DNA from: JALYYC01 sp963795805
GTDB taxonomy: Bacteria > Chloroflexota > Dormibacteria > CF-121
Assembly: GCA_963795805.1 (NCBI GenBank)
Contig: CAWCIV010000004.1
Location: forward strand, 620,001 to 684,000
Reading direction: 5' to 3'
DNA: 64,000 bases
The notes under the pieces are model-generated. The model was given only the letters and a program-made list of their open reading frames with translations, ran no database searches and was not told the DNA's origin. Below are positions 26,667-34,981 of the stretch, piece by piece (the first letter of the stretch is position 1; each line of letters starts with the position of its first letter). Position numbers and translations under genes: made by a program.

Positions 26667-27113
26667 ATGTCGCCAGCGAAGGACCGCCCAGTGAAAAGCA
26701 GGGCGTCCAGCGTCCTGACGGAAGAGGAACGATCCGCGATGAAGGATCTCGTGAAAGAACGGAAAGCGGCCGGGACCCGGGCGGACGAGGAACGGGCGGT
26801 GCTCGCGAAGATCGCCGAAATGCCGGCCACGGATCGCGCCATGGCCAAGCGACTCCATGCGCTCGTCAAAGCCAACGCGCCCGTCCTCTCGCCCAAGCTC
26901 TGGTACGGGATGCCCGCCTATGCCATGGACGGCAAGATCGTCTGCTTCTTCCAAAGCGGGCAGAAGTTCAAGACGAGGTATGCGACGTTCGGCTTCAGCG
27001 ACACCGCGAAGCTCGACGAAGGCGGCCTGTGGCCAGTCGCCTTCGCGCTGAAGGAGTTGACCGCGGCCGAGGAGCCACGGATCGTCGCGCTGCTCAAGAA
27101 GGCGGTGCGCTGA
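26667..27113 (+). CDS. DUF1801/iron-chaperone-like (YdhG) protein
   Basis: 148 residues. The charged helical N-terminus is followed by the core LHALVKANAPVLSPKLWYGMPAYAMDGKIVCFFQ, the Trp-Tyr-Gly-Met-Pro-x-Tyr signature of DUF1801/YdhG proteins, and KFKTRYATFGF. The fold resembles frataxin and some members are called iron chaperones, but the function of most is unknown. AAGGAGG lies 8 nt before ATG 26667. The 3' end overlaps the convergent EamA gene by about 20 bp. Confidence 0.78.
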   Translation: MSPAKDRPVKSRASSVLTEEERSAMKDLVKERKAAGTRADEERAVLAKIAEMPATDRAMAKRLHALVKANAPVLSPKLWYGMPAYAMDGKIVCFFQSGQKFKTRYATFGFSDTAKLDEGGLWPVAFALKELTAAEEPRIVALLKKAVR

Positions 27114-28005
27114 GGACTGACCCCGGCATCTCGTCGTCGCCGGCCTGGGCGAGAACGATCCCCACGCAGACGACGGCCGCCCCGAGCACCTGGAGCGGCT
27201 CCAGCGCATCCTTGAACACCAGAAACGCGATGATCCCGGCGAAGACCGGCTCGGCGGTGGCGAAGATGCCGACCACCGACGGTCGCAACACCCGGAGCGC
27301 CGTCACCTGGAGCCCGAATGGCAGCAGCGTCCCGAAGAGGCCGATCAGCGCCATCGTGATCCAGATGTCGGCACGGCGGGGGAGCGCCGGGCGCGCGACG
27401 AGATCGATGACGACCCAGAGCAGGGTGCCGGCCCCGAAGCCGTAAAGCAGGACGGAGAATCGGTCGAGGCGCGTGATGAGGGTCGACGCACGCAGCAGGT
27501 AGGCGGCGAGCAAGACCGCGGCGAGCAACGAAAGCCCGATGCCCGGCAGGTTGAGGCGAAGCAGCGCCGGCCGGTAGGCGCCGACCATCAGGAAGGCGCC
27601 GCCCAGCACCAGGGCGATGGCCAGCCAGAGGCGCCCCGAGACGGGCTGGTGGCGCCGGAATCGTTCCCACGCAGCCACGCCCACGATGGCGGTGAACTGG
27701 GTGAAGACGGCCACCGCGATGTTGATGCGCGCGATCGCGAGGTAGTAGACGAGTTGGACGCCGGCAACAGCCACCCAGCCGAAGAGGAGCAGGTGAGGGA
27801 TCTCGCGGCCCGGGACGCGGAGCTGCGAGGGGCGAAAAATCGCGATGAAAAGAAGGAGCCAGAGGAAGGCAAATCCAATCCGCAGCTGGGCAAGCGCGAA
27901 CGGCGTGGCCCCGTTGGAGAACAGCGTCTTGACGACGTTGCCGCCGACCGCGTAACAGAGGGCCGAGAGGAGCACGAGCAGGTAGGCCGAGCGACGCTTG
28001 CTCAC
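27094..28005 (-). CDS. EamA-family (DMT superfamily) transporter
   Basis: 303 residues with ten hydrophobic helices in two EamA repeats: LLVLLSALCYAVGGNVVK to the first repeat end near residue 140, then LLAAVLLAAYLLRAS onward, with the second-repeat signature LRPSVVGIFATAEPVFAGIIAF (Glu-Pro-Val/Phe). Members export or import metabolites such as amino acids. Start at ATG 28005. It is divergent from the GH57 gene (38 bp) and convergent with the DUF1801 gene. Confidence 0.88.
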   Translation of the reverse strand: MSKRRSAYLLVLLSALCYAVGGNVVKTLFSNGATPFALAQLRIGFAFLWLLLFIAIFRPSQLRVPGREIPHLLLFGWVAVAGVQLVYYLAIARINIAVAVFTQFTAIVGVAAWERFRRHQPVSGRLWLAIALVLGGAFLMVGAYRPALLRLNLPGIGLSLLAAVLLAAYLLRASTLITRLDRFSVLLYGFGAGTLLWVVIDLVARPALPRRADIWITMALIGLFGTLLPFGLQVTALRVLRPSVVGIFATAEPVFAGIIAFLVFKDALEPLQVLGAAVVCVGIVLAQAGDDEMPGSVLSAPPS

Positions 28006-28043
28006 GGCGACAGCATATGGGAGGCTTTTGAGAGACTAACGCC

Positions 28044-29250
28044 GTGCCGAACTCGCTGGTCATCTACATGGTCGCGCACCAGCCTCGCCGTATCCGCCTT
28101 CCCGCCCAGATGATTCCGCGCGGAACGGCGCCCGAGAAGATGGATGCGCTCATCTTCGACGAGGCGATGGACCGCCGCTATTTCGACAAGGTCGCGACCT
28201 ACTGCTACCGGCCGGCGACCGACATGTTCCAAACGCTCGTCGAGGGCGGGATGAAGATCTCGCTCGGGTTTTCGGTCTCACTCCTCTTACAGATGCGGCG
28301 CTTCGGCCCCGACGTCCTGACGAAATTCCAGAAGCTGGTCAGCCACGAGAACGTCGAGCTGATCGCCGTCGAGCCCTACCACTCCTTCATCTTTTATCTC
28401 GACATCGCCGGCTTCGCCGAGCGGATGCAATGGGGCAAGCGGCAGCTCGAGGAGACGTTTCAGAAGTCGATCAGCGTCACCGACACCACCGAGATGTTCA
28501 TGTCCAACGACGTCTACTTCCAGTTGCAGCAGAGCGGCTTCAAGGGCGCGGTGATGGATGGGCGACCCTGGGTGATGGGCTGGCGTGAGCCGAGCCACAT
28601 CTACCGCTATCCCGGCGAGGAGATGCGACTCTTCACGCGGCACTTCCAGCTCAGCGACGATGTCGGCTACCGGTTCAGCAATCGGGAGTGGAACGGCTGG
28701 CCCCTGATGGCCGACACCTACGCCAACTGGGTGCGGCAATCGATGGGCGACGTCACGTTCCTGGCCTGGGACTACGAAACCTTCGGGGAGCACCATCGCA
28801 GCGACTCCGGAATTTTCCCCTTCATGCACGCCCTGCACGCCGACTTCAAGGCGCACAAGATGAATTACCTGAACCCCTCGGAGGCGATCGGCGCGTTTCC
28901 GGACACGCACGATTTGCCGCTGCCGGAGTACGGCTGCACCTGGGCCGGCGACGGGGGGATGGACTTCTTCCTCGGCAACGAGGCGCAGCAGGGCATCTTC
29001 CGGCTGATGCACCACATCTACAACAAGGCCAAACTCACCAAGCATCCGCACCTGATGGACATCGCGATGTGGCTGCTGCAGTCGGACAACCTGCACCTGA
29101 TCCAGTGGTTCTCCAAGACCGGCAGCCAGGCGGAGGTCTCCGCCTACTTCACGCCCGACGAATGGTGGCAGCTCGGTCCCCTCGGGCATCCTGCGCGAGC
29201 AGCAGCGCGTCTATGTAAATTTTCTCCGCGCCATGGATGAGTTTGCGTAA
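28044..29250 (+). CDS. GH57-family glycoside hydrolase/glucanotransferase, one +1 frame change
   Basis: 401 residues of the alpha-amylase-like GH57 (beta/alpha)7 fold. VIYMVAHQPRRIRLP is the first conserved region, HENVELIAVEPYHSFIF an inner strand, and FLAWDYETFGEHH the region-4 motif carrying the acid/base Asp. The C-terminal 24 residues are in another frame: near 29178-29187 the sense reads GGT CCC CTC GGG C ATC. Skipping one base after GGG (or in the C run) yields ILREQQRVYVNFLRAMDEF and a stop at 29250, the normal end of such enzymes. GTG 28044 is the start. It could act in alpha-glucan turnover with the fusion enzyme downstream. Confidence 0.83.
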
Positions 29251-29350
29251 CGCACCGCGGTAATCACGTTTTGCGGCCCGCAAAAGGGCCCACCCCCGCT
29301 GTCTCTTAGCCCACCACATCACCCGCTGAAAATGGGGATACGATCGACCC

Positions 29351-29821
29351 TTGCCGACTGATACTCAGCCGTCATATCATCCTTTCGCGATGATGTCGAG
29401 GAGGGGTCTGCGCGAGGGTGGTGTTCCCGCGCCCCTGCCGACCACCGAAGAGCCGCCGATGATCGTGGCCGACGACGATCGTGACGTCCGCATGATGCTG
29501 CGCACGCTGCTCGAATTGGACGGCCACGAGGTGATGGAAGCCCAGGACGGCGACGAGGCCTGGGCGCTGATCATGGCGAACGGCCCCTGGGTCGTCGTGG
29601 CGGACATCCAGATGCCGGGGCTCGACGGCCTCCAGCTATGCCGAAAGATCCGCGAGAGCAAGCTGTCCCCCGACTGCAAGGTGATCGTCTACACGGCGGG
29701 CATGGCGACCCCCGAGGATGCCCGCAAGGCCGGCTGCGACGAGTATTTCCTCAAGACCGACCCGCTGCCAAAGCTCCGCGACAAAGTCCGGCAGTACACG
29801 AGTTCGAGGGCCGGCGCCTAA
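29351..29821 (+). CDS. stand-alone response regulator receiver (CheY-like)
   Basis: A receiver domain covers most of the 156 residues: MIVADDDRDVRMMLRTLLEL with the acidic pocket, WVVVADIQMPGLDGLQL with the phospho-acceptor Asp, the Thr at KVIVYTAGMA and the Lys at EYFLKTDPLP. There is no output domain. Up to 35 residues of low-complexity N-terminus depend on the TTG start at 29351; ATG 29390 or 29393 are alternatives. No kinase is adjacent, so the partner is elsewhere. Upstream, 29269-29285 is a TTTTGCGG/CCGCAAAA palindrome of unclear role. Confidence 0.85.
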   Translation: MPTDTQPSYHPFAMMSRRGLREGGVPAPLPTTEEPPMIVADDDRDVRMMLRTLLELDGHEVMEAQDGDEAWALIMANGPWVVVADIQMPGLDGLQLCRKIRESKLSPDCKVIVYTAGMATPEDARKAGCDEYFLKTDPLPKLRDKVRQYTSSRAGA

Positions 29822-29842
29822 CCCGTCGACGTCGACCGAGCG

Positions 29843-30349
29843 TCAGTCGTAGCCCGTGGCGCCGTCGATTCGCTCGCGAAGGAGGTCGGCATGGCCGTTG
29901 TGCCGCGAATACTCCTCGATCATATGGACCAGGATCCATCGCATGGACACGGCCTTGCCTGACCGCTGCCGGACGGTGTCGTCGAGCTGACGGGTCGCGA
30001 CAATCTGGCGGGCTCGCTCGCACTCGGCGCGCCAGGCCGCGAACACGGCCTCGACCGGAGCGCTATCGAGGTCGTTGAAGTCGCCATCGGGGTCGGTGTC
30101 CGTGATGAACTGGTCGGAAACGTCCTCCGACGCCAGGGTTCGCCGGAACCAACCGCGCTCGTCGTCGGCAAGGTGACGGACGAGGCCGAGCAAGGAGAGC
30201 GTGGAGGGGTGCGCCGATTTGACCCGAAGCTGCTCGTCAGTCAGGCCTTCGCATTTCCGTGCCAGGGTGGCTCGCTGCCATTCGAGAAACTGCAGGAGCG
30301 TGGTTCGCTCGTCGGCGTTGCGCGGGAGATCCGCGTACTTGACGGCCAT
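29843..30349 (-). CDS. DinB family protein (DUF664-like)
   Basis: 168 residues. The pattern LLQFLEWQRATLARKCEGLTDEQL, SLLGLVRHLADDERGWF with the second metal-binding His, and RWILVHMIEEYSRHNGHADLLRE with the His-x3-Asp/His pair are textbook DUF664/DinB. These bind a divalent metal and often use a low-molecular-weight thiol; the substrate is unknown. ATG 30349. It is divergent from the next gene over 121 bp that contain a 9-bp inverted repeat (30409-30429). Confidence 0.9.
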   Translation of the reverse strand: MAVKYADLPRNADERTTLLQFLEWQRATLARKCEGLTDEQLRVKSAHPSTLSLLGLVRHLADDERGWFRRTLASEDVSDQFITDTDPDGDFNDLDSAPVEAVFAAWRAECERARQIVATRQLDDTVRQRSGKAVSMRWILVHMIEEYSRHNGHADLLRERIDGATGYD

Positions 30350-30408
30350 TTGACTGCCCTATCTTAGTGACGCCGGAGCGCCCCGGCCCGTTACAAATCG
30401 TGTTAGAA

Positions 30409-30429
30409 CCGAATACGATCCGTATTCGG
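30409..30429. promoter_or_regulatory. inverted repeat, candidate operator between divergent genes
   Basis: CCGAATACG and CGTATTCGG are perfect inverted copies separated by ATC. The AT-rich dyad is unusual for this GC-rich DNA and is centred in the 121-bp gap between the DinB gene and the membrane-protein gene. The size and symmetry fit a TetR- or MarR-type dimer site; no such regulator is adjacent. Confidence 0.5.
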
Positions 30430-30470
30430 CCGCTGCAAGGACGATCCGCAGGCCCGGTTATATCCCTGGG

Positions 30471-31118
30471 GTGCCTCCCTTTCCTGCCGTCATCCACCTG
30501 TCGCTGGTCGCCGTGGCGATCGGGGCGACCCTCCTTCTCCGCATGGTCGGCGGCTCGATGCCATGGGGGCAGCTGCGGATCGCCGTCGGACCCGACGGCC
30601 GCCCGATGCGTCCTCGCGTCAAGTGGTACCTGTGGTCAATTTGCCGCGGCGAGCCACCCTGGCTGGCCGCCTGCACCGGGCTCGCGTCCATCCTGCTGGG
30701 GGGAGTCGCCCTGGTCGCGGTCCGCTCGCGCTTCGTCGATATCTTCCTGGCCCCTAGCGTCAATCCCCTGCTGGCCTATCTCGTCGTGATCACGGTCGGG
30801 AGCTCGAGCGTGCTGGTCCCGCTTGGCCTCGTCGTGCTCCTGCGGGGAGGCTCGGATCTCCTCGCCCGCCGTTCCTCCATGACCGGTGAGGTCGTGGGGA
30901 TGCGCCGGGACATCGGCATGTTCGGCCGGAGCTATCACATCGCGGTGCAGGCTGGGAACCGGGCGATGACGAAGAGCCTGTGGGCGGAATCCTTCCGGGT
31001 CACGCGCGCCACCTTCGAGCATTTCCGGCCGGGCGACCGGATCGTCCTCGAGTACTCACCGCGACTCCGCCATGTGTTTCACGCCTCGGCGCCGGAGCAA
31101 GCTCGCCTGGCCGGCTGA
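30471..31118 (+). CDS. hypothetical membrane protein, 215 aa
   Basis: Three hydrophobic segments (VIHLSLVAVAIGATLLLR, GLASILLGGVALVAV, LLAYLVVITVGSSSVLVPLGLVVLL) alternate with charged loops. A C-terminal cytoplasmic domain of about 75 residues (MTGEVVGMRRDIGMFGRSYHIAVQ through GDRIVLEYSPRLRHV) looks like a small beta-barrel, with no named family recognised. GTG 30471 is the start. It ends 30 bp before the GH57-GT5 fusion gene and may be co-transcribed with it. Function unknown. Confidence 0.55.
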   Translation: MPPFPAVIHLSLVAVAIGATLLLRMVGGSMPWGQLRIAVGPDGRPMRPRVKWYLWSICRGEPPWLAACTGLASILLGGVALVAVRSRFVDIFLAPSVNPLLAYLVVITVGSSSVLVPLGLVVLLRGGSDLLARRSSMTGEVVGMRRDIGMFGRSYHIAVQAGNRAMTKSLWAESFRVTRATFEHFRPGDRIVLEYSPRLRHVFHASAPEQARLAG

Positions 31119-31147
31119 GAAACCGCCGCCTTGTAGAATTCCCGCCC

Positions 31148-34100
31148 GTGGCGCGCCCCCTGCATGTGGCCTTCGTCTGGCACATGCATCAGCCGTACTA
31201 CCGGGACGACCTCGATGGCAGGGTGTTGCTGCCATGGGTCCGGCTGCGCTGCGCCAAGGACTACTACAAGATGCCGGCGCTGCTCGACGAGTACCCGGCG
31301 ATCAAGCAGACCTTCAACCTGGTGCCGTCGCTGACCGAACAGATCCAGCATTACGCCGACGGGCCGGTCGCACGACATCTACCTGGAGCTTTCGCGGCGG
31401 CCCGTTGCCGACCTGAACGGCGAGGAGCGCGCCTTCATCGCCCGCTGGATGACCGAGTCGAGCCAGATTCGGCGCGTCCGGCAATACCCCCGCTACCTGG
31501 AACTGGTGCGCAAACGGGAGGACTCCTGGTCACGCGACTCGGCGGAGCTGGCCCGATTGTTCACCGATGCGGAGCTGCGGGACCTCCAGGTCTGGTTCAA
31601 CCTTTCATGGCTGGGCCCGGAGGTGGTCGAAGCCGAGCGCGATCTGGGCGACCTCGTTCGCCGGGGCCGGAATTTTTCCGACGACGACAAGGAGCCGGTG
31701 ATCCGGGCGCAGATGGACCTGATCCGGAAGGTGCTGCCAAAGTATCGAGAGGTCCAGGACCGGGGGCAGGCCGAACTGATGACGACGCCCTACTATCACC
31801 CGATCCTGCCGCTGCTCGCCGACATCGCGAGTGCCAGGGGATCGCAGCCCGACATGCCGCTGCCGCGCTTGCCCTTCAAGCATCCGGAGGATGCGGCCGA
31901 GCAACTCCGGCTCGGGGTCGCGTCGCACCAGGAGCGTTTTGGCCACCGGCCTCGCGGCGTCTGGCCGCCCGAGCAGGCCATCAGCGACGAGGCGCTGGCG
32001 CTCATCGGCGAGGCGGGGTTTACCTGGGCCGTCTCGGATGAGGGCCTGCTGGCTCGAGCGAGCCATTCGCCCATCCATCGCGATGGGGAGGGGATGGCGA
32101 TGCGTCCCGATGCCCTCTACCAGCCATATCGGGTCGATCGCGGCGCCGGACCGGTCGACCTCGTCTTCCGCGATGCGCGGCTCTCGAATCTGATCGGCTT
32201 CGACTACCAGAATCTCGCACCCGACGACGGCGCCTCGGACCTGGTCGAACGCCTGCGGGCGATCGGGCGGCACCAGCAGGCGGGCAAGCCCCTGCTGGCC
32301 GTGATCGCGCTGGACGGAGAGAACTGCTGGGACAACTACGAGGCGAACGGCAACCAGTTTCTGCGCGCGCTCTACGCGCGGCTGAGCGCTGAGCCTGACC
32401 TGACGACGGTCACGGTGTCGGAGTTTCTGTCCAGCTTCCCGATGCGTGCGTCGCTGCCAGGCGTGCAGCCGGGATCGTGGATCGAGGGCACGCTGGACAC
32501 CTGGGTGGGCGATCCGGAGCACAATGCGGCCTGGGACCTGCTGGCCGGGGCGCGCCAGACGCTCGCCGACGATCGCGCGGCCGCCGAGTCCCAGCGGGCG
32601 ATCGCCCGCCGCGAGGTCCTGATCGCCGAGGGGAGCGACTGGTTCTGGTGGTTCGGCCGCTCGCACGACTCGGGGATGGACGTCATCTGGGACAGCCTGT
32701 TCCGGCTCCACCTGCGCAACATCTATACGGCGCTGGGGCAGGTTCCGCCGACGGCGCTCTTCCATCCGATCCTGCGGGAAGGGCAGCAGGGCGGCTGGAA
32801 GCGGCCCGATCGCCTGATCACGCCTCGGCTGAACGGGGTGCTGGACGATCGGGAGTGGGACGCCGCCGGCTACGTCGACGTCACCGCCCTCTTCGGGGCG
32901 ATGCATCCGCCGCGCGGGGCGGTCCGACGGATCTGGTTCGGTCACGATCGGAGCAACCTCTATCTGCGCTTCGACACGCTGCACGACGGTGCCCTGGACC
33001 TGCGGATCCTCTTCAACACCGCCGCCGCCACGGCGAACGGCGCGGTCTTCACCCCCACGCTGGTCTTGCGGGCCAGGCGGGACGGTGGGGCCGTGGCGCT
33101 CGAGCTCGCCCGACACGATGCGGGCGCCCCTCACCCGGCGCTCTGGAGCGGGCAGGCGCACGCCGGTCCTGCGCTGGCCTTCGCGGTCCCGCTCAGCGCC
33201 CTGCAGCCGGACCCCGGCCAGGCCGTGGAGATGGTCGCCGTGGTCAACGACGCCGGCGGCAAGCCGCTGGAGCAGTTGCCCCCGAGCGGCTCGATCACGG
33301 TGCGGCCTGCCACCGAAGGGATCCCGACCGACCGCCCCCTCCGCATCCTGTTCGTCAGCGCCGAGGTCGCGCCCTTCGCCAAGGTGGGCGGCCTCGCCGA
33401 CGTCGCCGGCGCCCTGCCGAAGGCGCTCCGGGCGCTCGGCCACGACGTTCGGGTCGTGATGCCCAAATACGGGACGATCGACGTCGACAAGTTCCAGCTG
33501 ACGCGCGTCCTCAGCAACGTCGCGGTGCCGCTGGCGCACCAACCGGTGCCGGCGGACGTGTTCGCCGGCCGCATCGGCGCGGACATCCCCGTCTACCTGA
33601 TCGAGAATCAGCAATTCTTCGGCCGCGAAGGCATGTACGGCTTCTGGGACGACGACGCTCGGTTCATCTACTTCAGCCGGGCCGCGCTCGAAATGCTGCG
33701 GCCGCTCGACTTCAAGCCGGACGTGATCCATGTCAATGACTGGCACACGGCGGTCATCCCGAACATGCTGGCCCGTCTCTATCGAAACGATCCGTTCTAT
33801 GCCGAGATCGCGACCGCCCTGACGATCCACAACCTGGCCTTCCAGGGCGCCTACGGCTACGGCACGCTGCACCTGGCCGGCCTCGACCAGTGGGGGTTGA
33901 TCAAGACGGGAGCGCCCGGCCTGGATGACATCGTGAACCTGCTCGGCCGCGGCATCCATTTCAGCGACGCCGTCAACACCGTGAGCGAGCGCTATGCGCA
34001 GGAGATCCTGACCCCGGAGTTCGGGGAGGGGATGGATCCGTTGCTCCGCCTGTTCAAGGGAAAGCTGCAGGGGATCCGCAACGGCATCGACGACGAGGTC

Positions 34101-34826
34101 TTCAACCCGGCCACCGATCCGGTGATCCAGGCACGCTACGACCTCGGGTCGATCGAGCGCAAGGTCGAGAACAAGCTGGCGCTGCAGCACGAGCTCGGAC
34201 TACCGGAGGATCCCGGTGTCATGGTCCTGGGACTGATCTCCCGCCTGTACGACCAGAAGGGGCTTGACCTGATCTCGAACATTCTCTGGGGCCTGATGCG
34301 GCTCCGGCTCCAGTTTGTCGTGCTCGGAGCCGGCGACCCCCGATACGAGGAGATGTTCCGGACGCTGGCCCGGGACAACCGGGAGAAGGCGTCGGCCACG
34401 ATCGGGTTTCGCCCGGTGCTCGCCCAGCGGATCTACGCCGGGGCCGATGCCTTCCTGATGCCGTCGCGCTTCGAGCCCTGTGGACTGGGCCAGTTGATCA
34501 GTCTGCGGTACGGCACCATCCCGATCGTGCGGGCGACCGGGGGACTCGCCGATACCGTCGACGACTGGGACCCGGTGGCGCAGACCGGCAATGGATTCGT
34601 CTTCGAGGCGTACGACCACTGGGACCTGTACGCCCAGGTGGTCCGGGCGCTGGAGACCTTCCGCCAGCCCACGCTCTGGCGCCGGCTGCAGGCGAACGCG
34701 ATGCACACCGACGTGTCCTGGAGCCGGTCGGCGCAGCAATACGTCGAGCTGTACCGGTCGGCGATGGGGCGGCGAGCGGCCTCGGCGGCGTTCGCCGGGG
34801 ACCCGGACAGGCCCCACCGCTGGTAG
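31148..34826 (+). CDS. GH57-glycogen synthase (GT5) fusion protein, one +1 frame change
   Basis: A 1225-residue three-part enzyme. Part one (about 1-500) is GH57: HVAFVWHMHQPYY near residue 12, GVWPPEQAI (nucleophile Glu, about 270) and ALDGENCWDNYE (acid/base Asp, about 389). Part two (about 550-710) is a beta-sandwich, LNGVLDDREWDAAGYVDVT to VNDAGGKPLEQLPPSGS, resembling carbohydrate-binding or DOMON-like modules. Part three (about 728-1215) is a complete ADP/UDP-glucose glycogen synthase: ILFVSAEVAPFAKVGGLADV, DVIHVNDWHTAVIPNML, GLISRLYDQKGLDL and SRFEPCGLGQLISLRYG. The frame changes at 31361-31364 (GAC GGG C CGG) after LTEQIQHYADG, and RSHDIYLELSRRP continues. GTG 31148 starts it. Fusion suggests glucan shortening or branching coupled to elongation. 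Confidence 0.88.
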
Positions 34827-34859
34827 CGGCGGACCCAAACCGGCCCCAGCGGTCTAATA

Positions 34860-34920
34860 GAGGTTAATAATCGGACGTTTTCCTTTACGAACCGCTATCC
34901 GGTACCGCATGATTAACCTC
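34860..34920. promoter_or_regulatory. widely spaced inverted repeat in the oppA promoter region
   Basis: GAGGTTAAT at 34860-34868 and ATTAACCTC at 34912-34920 are exact inverted copies, 43 bp apart, in the AT-rich gap before oppA. Candidate regulator sites acting by looping or by two independent dimers. The rest of the 155-bp gap (34827-34981) carries no open frame, and GGGAGGT at about 34973 is the oppA binding site. Confidence 0.45.
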
Positions 34921-34981
34921 GATTCAATGCGACCGACGCTTGGATGGACCCACGACACATACACGCCTGGAAGGGAGGTAA

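Noticed and set aside
29269..29285. TTTTGCGG/CCGCAAAA palindrome as a terminator of the GH57 gene.
   Set aside because: The loop is too tight for the full stem and no T run follows on either strand. At most an operator or chance palindrome.
31605..34190. A very long open frame on the minus strand opposite the GH57-glycogen synthase gene.
   Set aside because: Antisense shadow caused by high GC in the third codon position of the real gene. The translated product is Arg/Asp/Val-rich low-information sequence with no domain, and the plus strand shows complete catalytic motifs.
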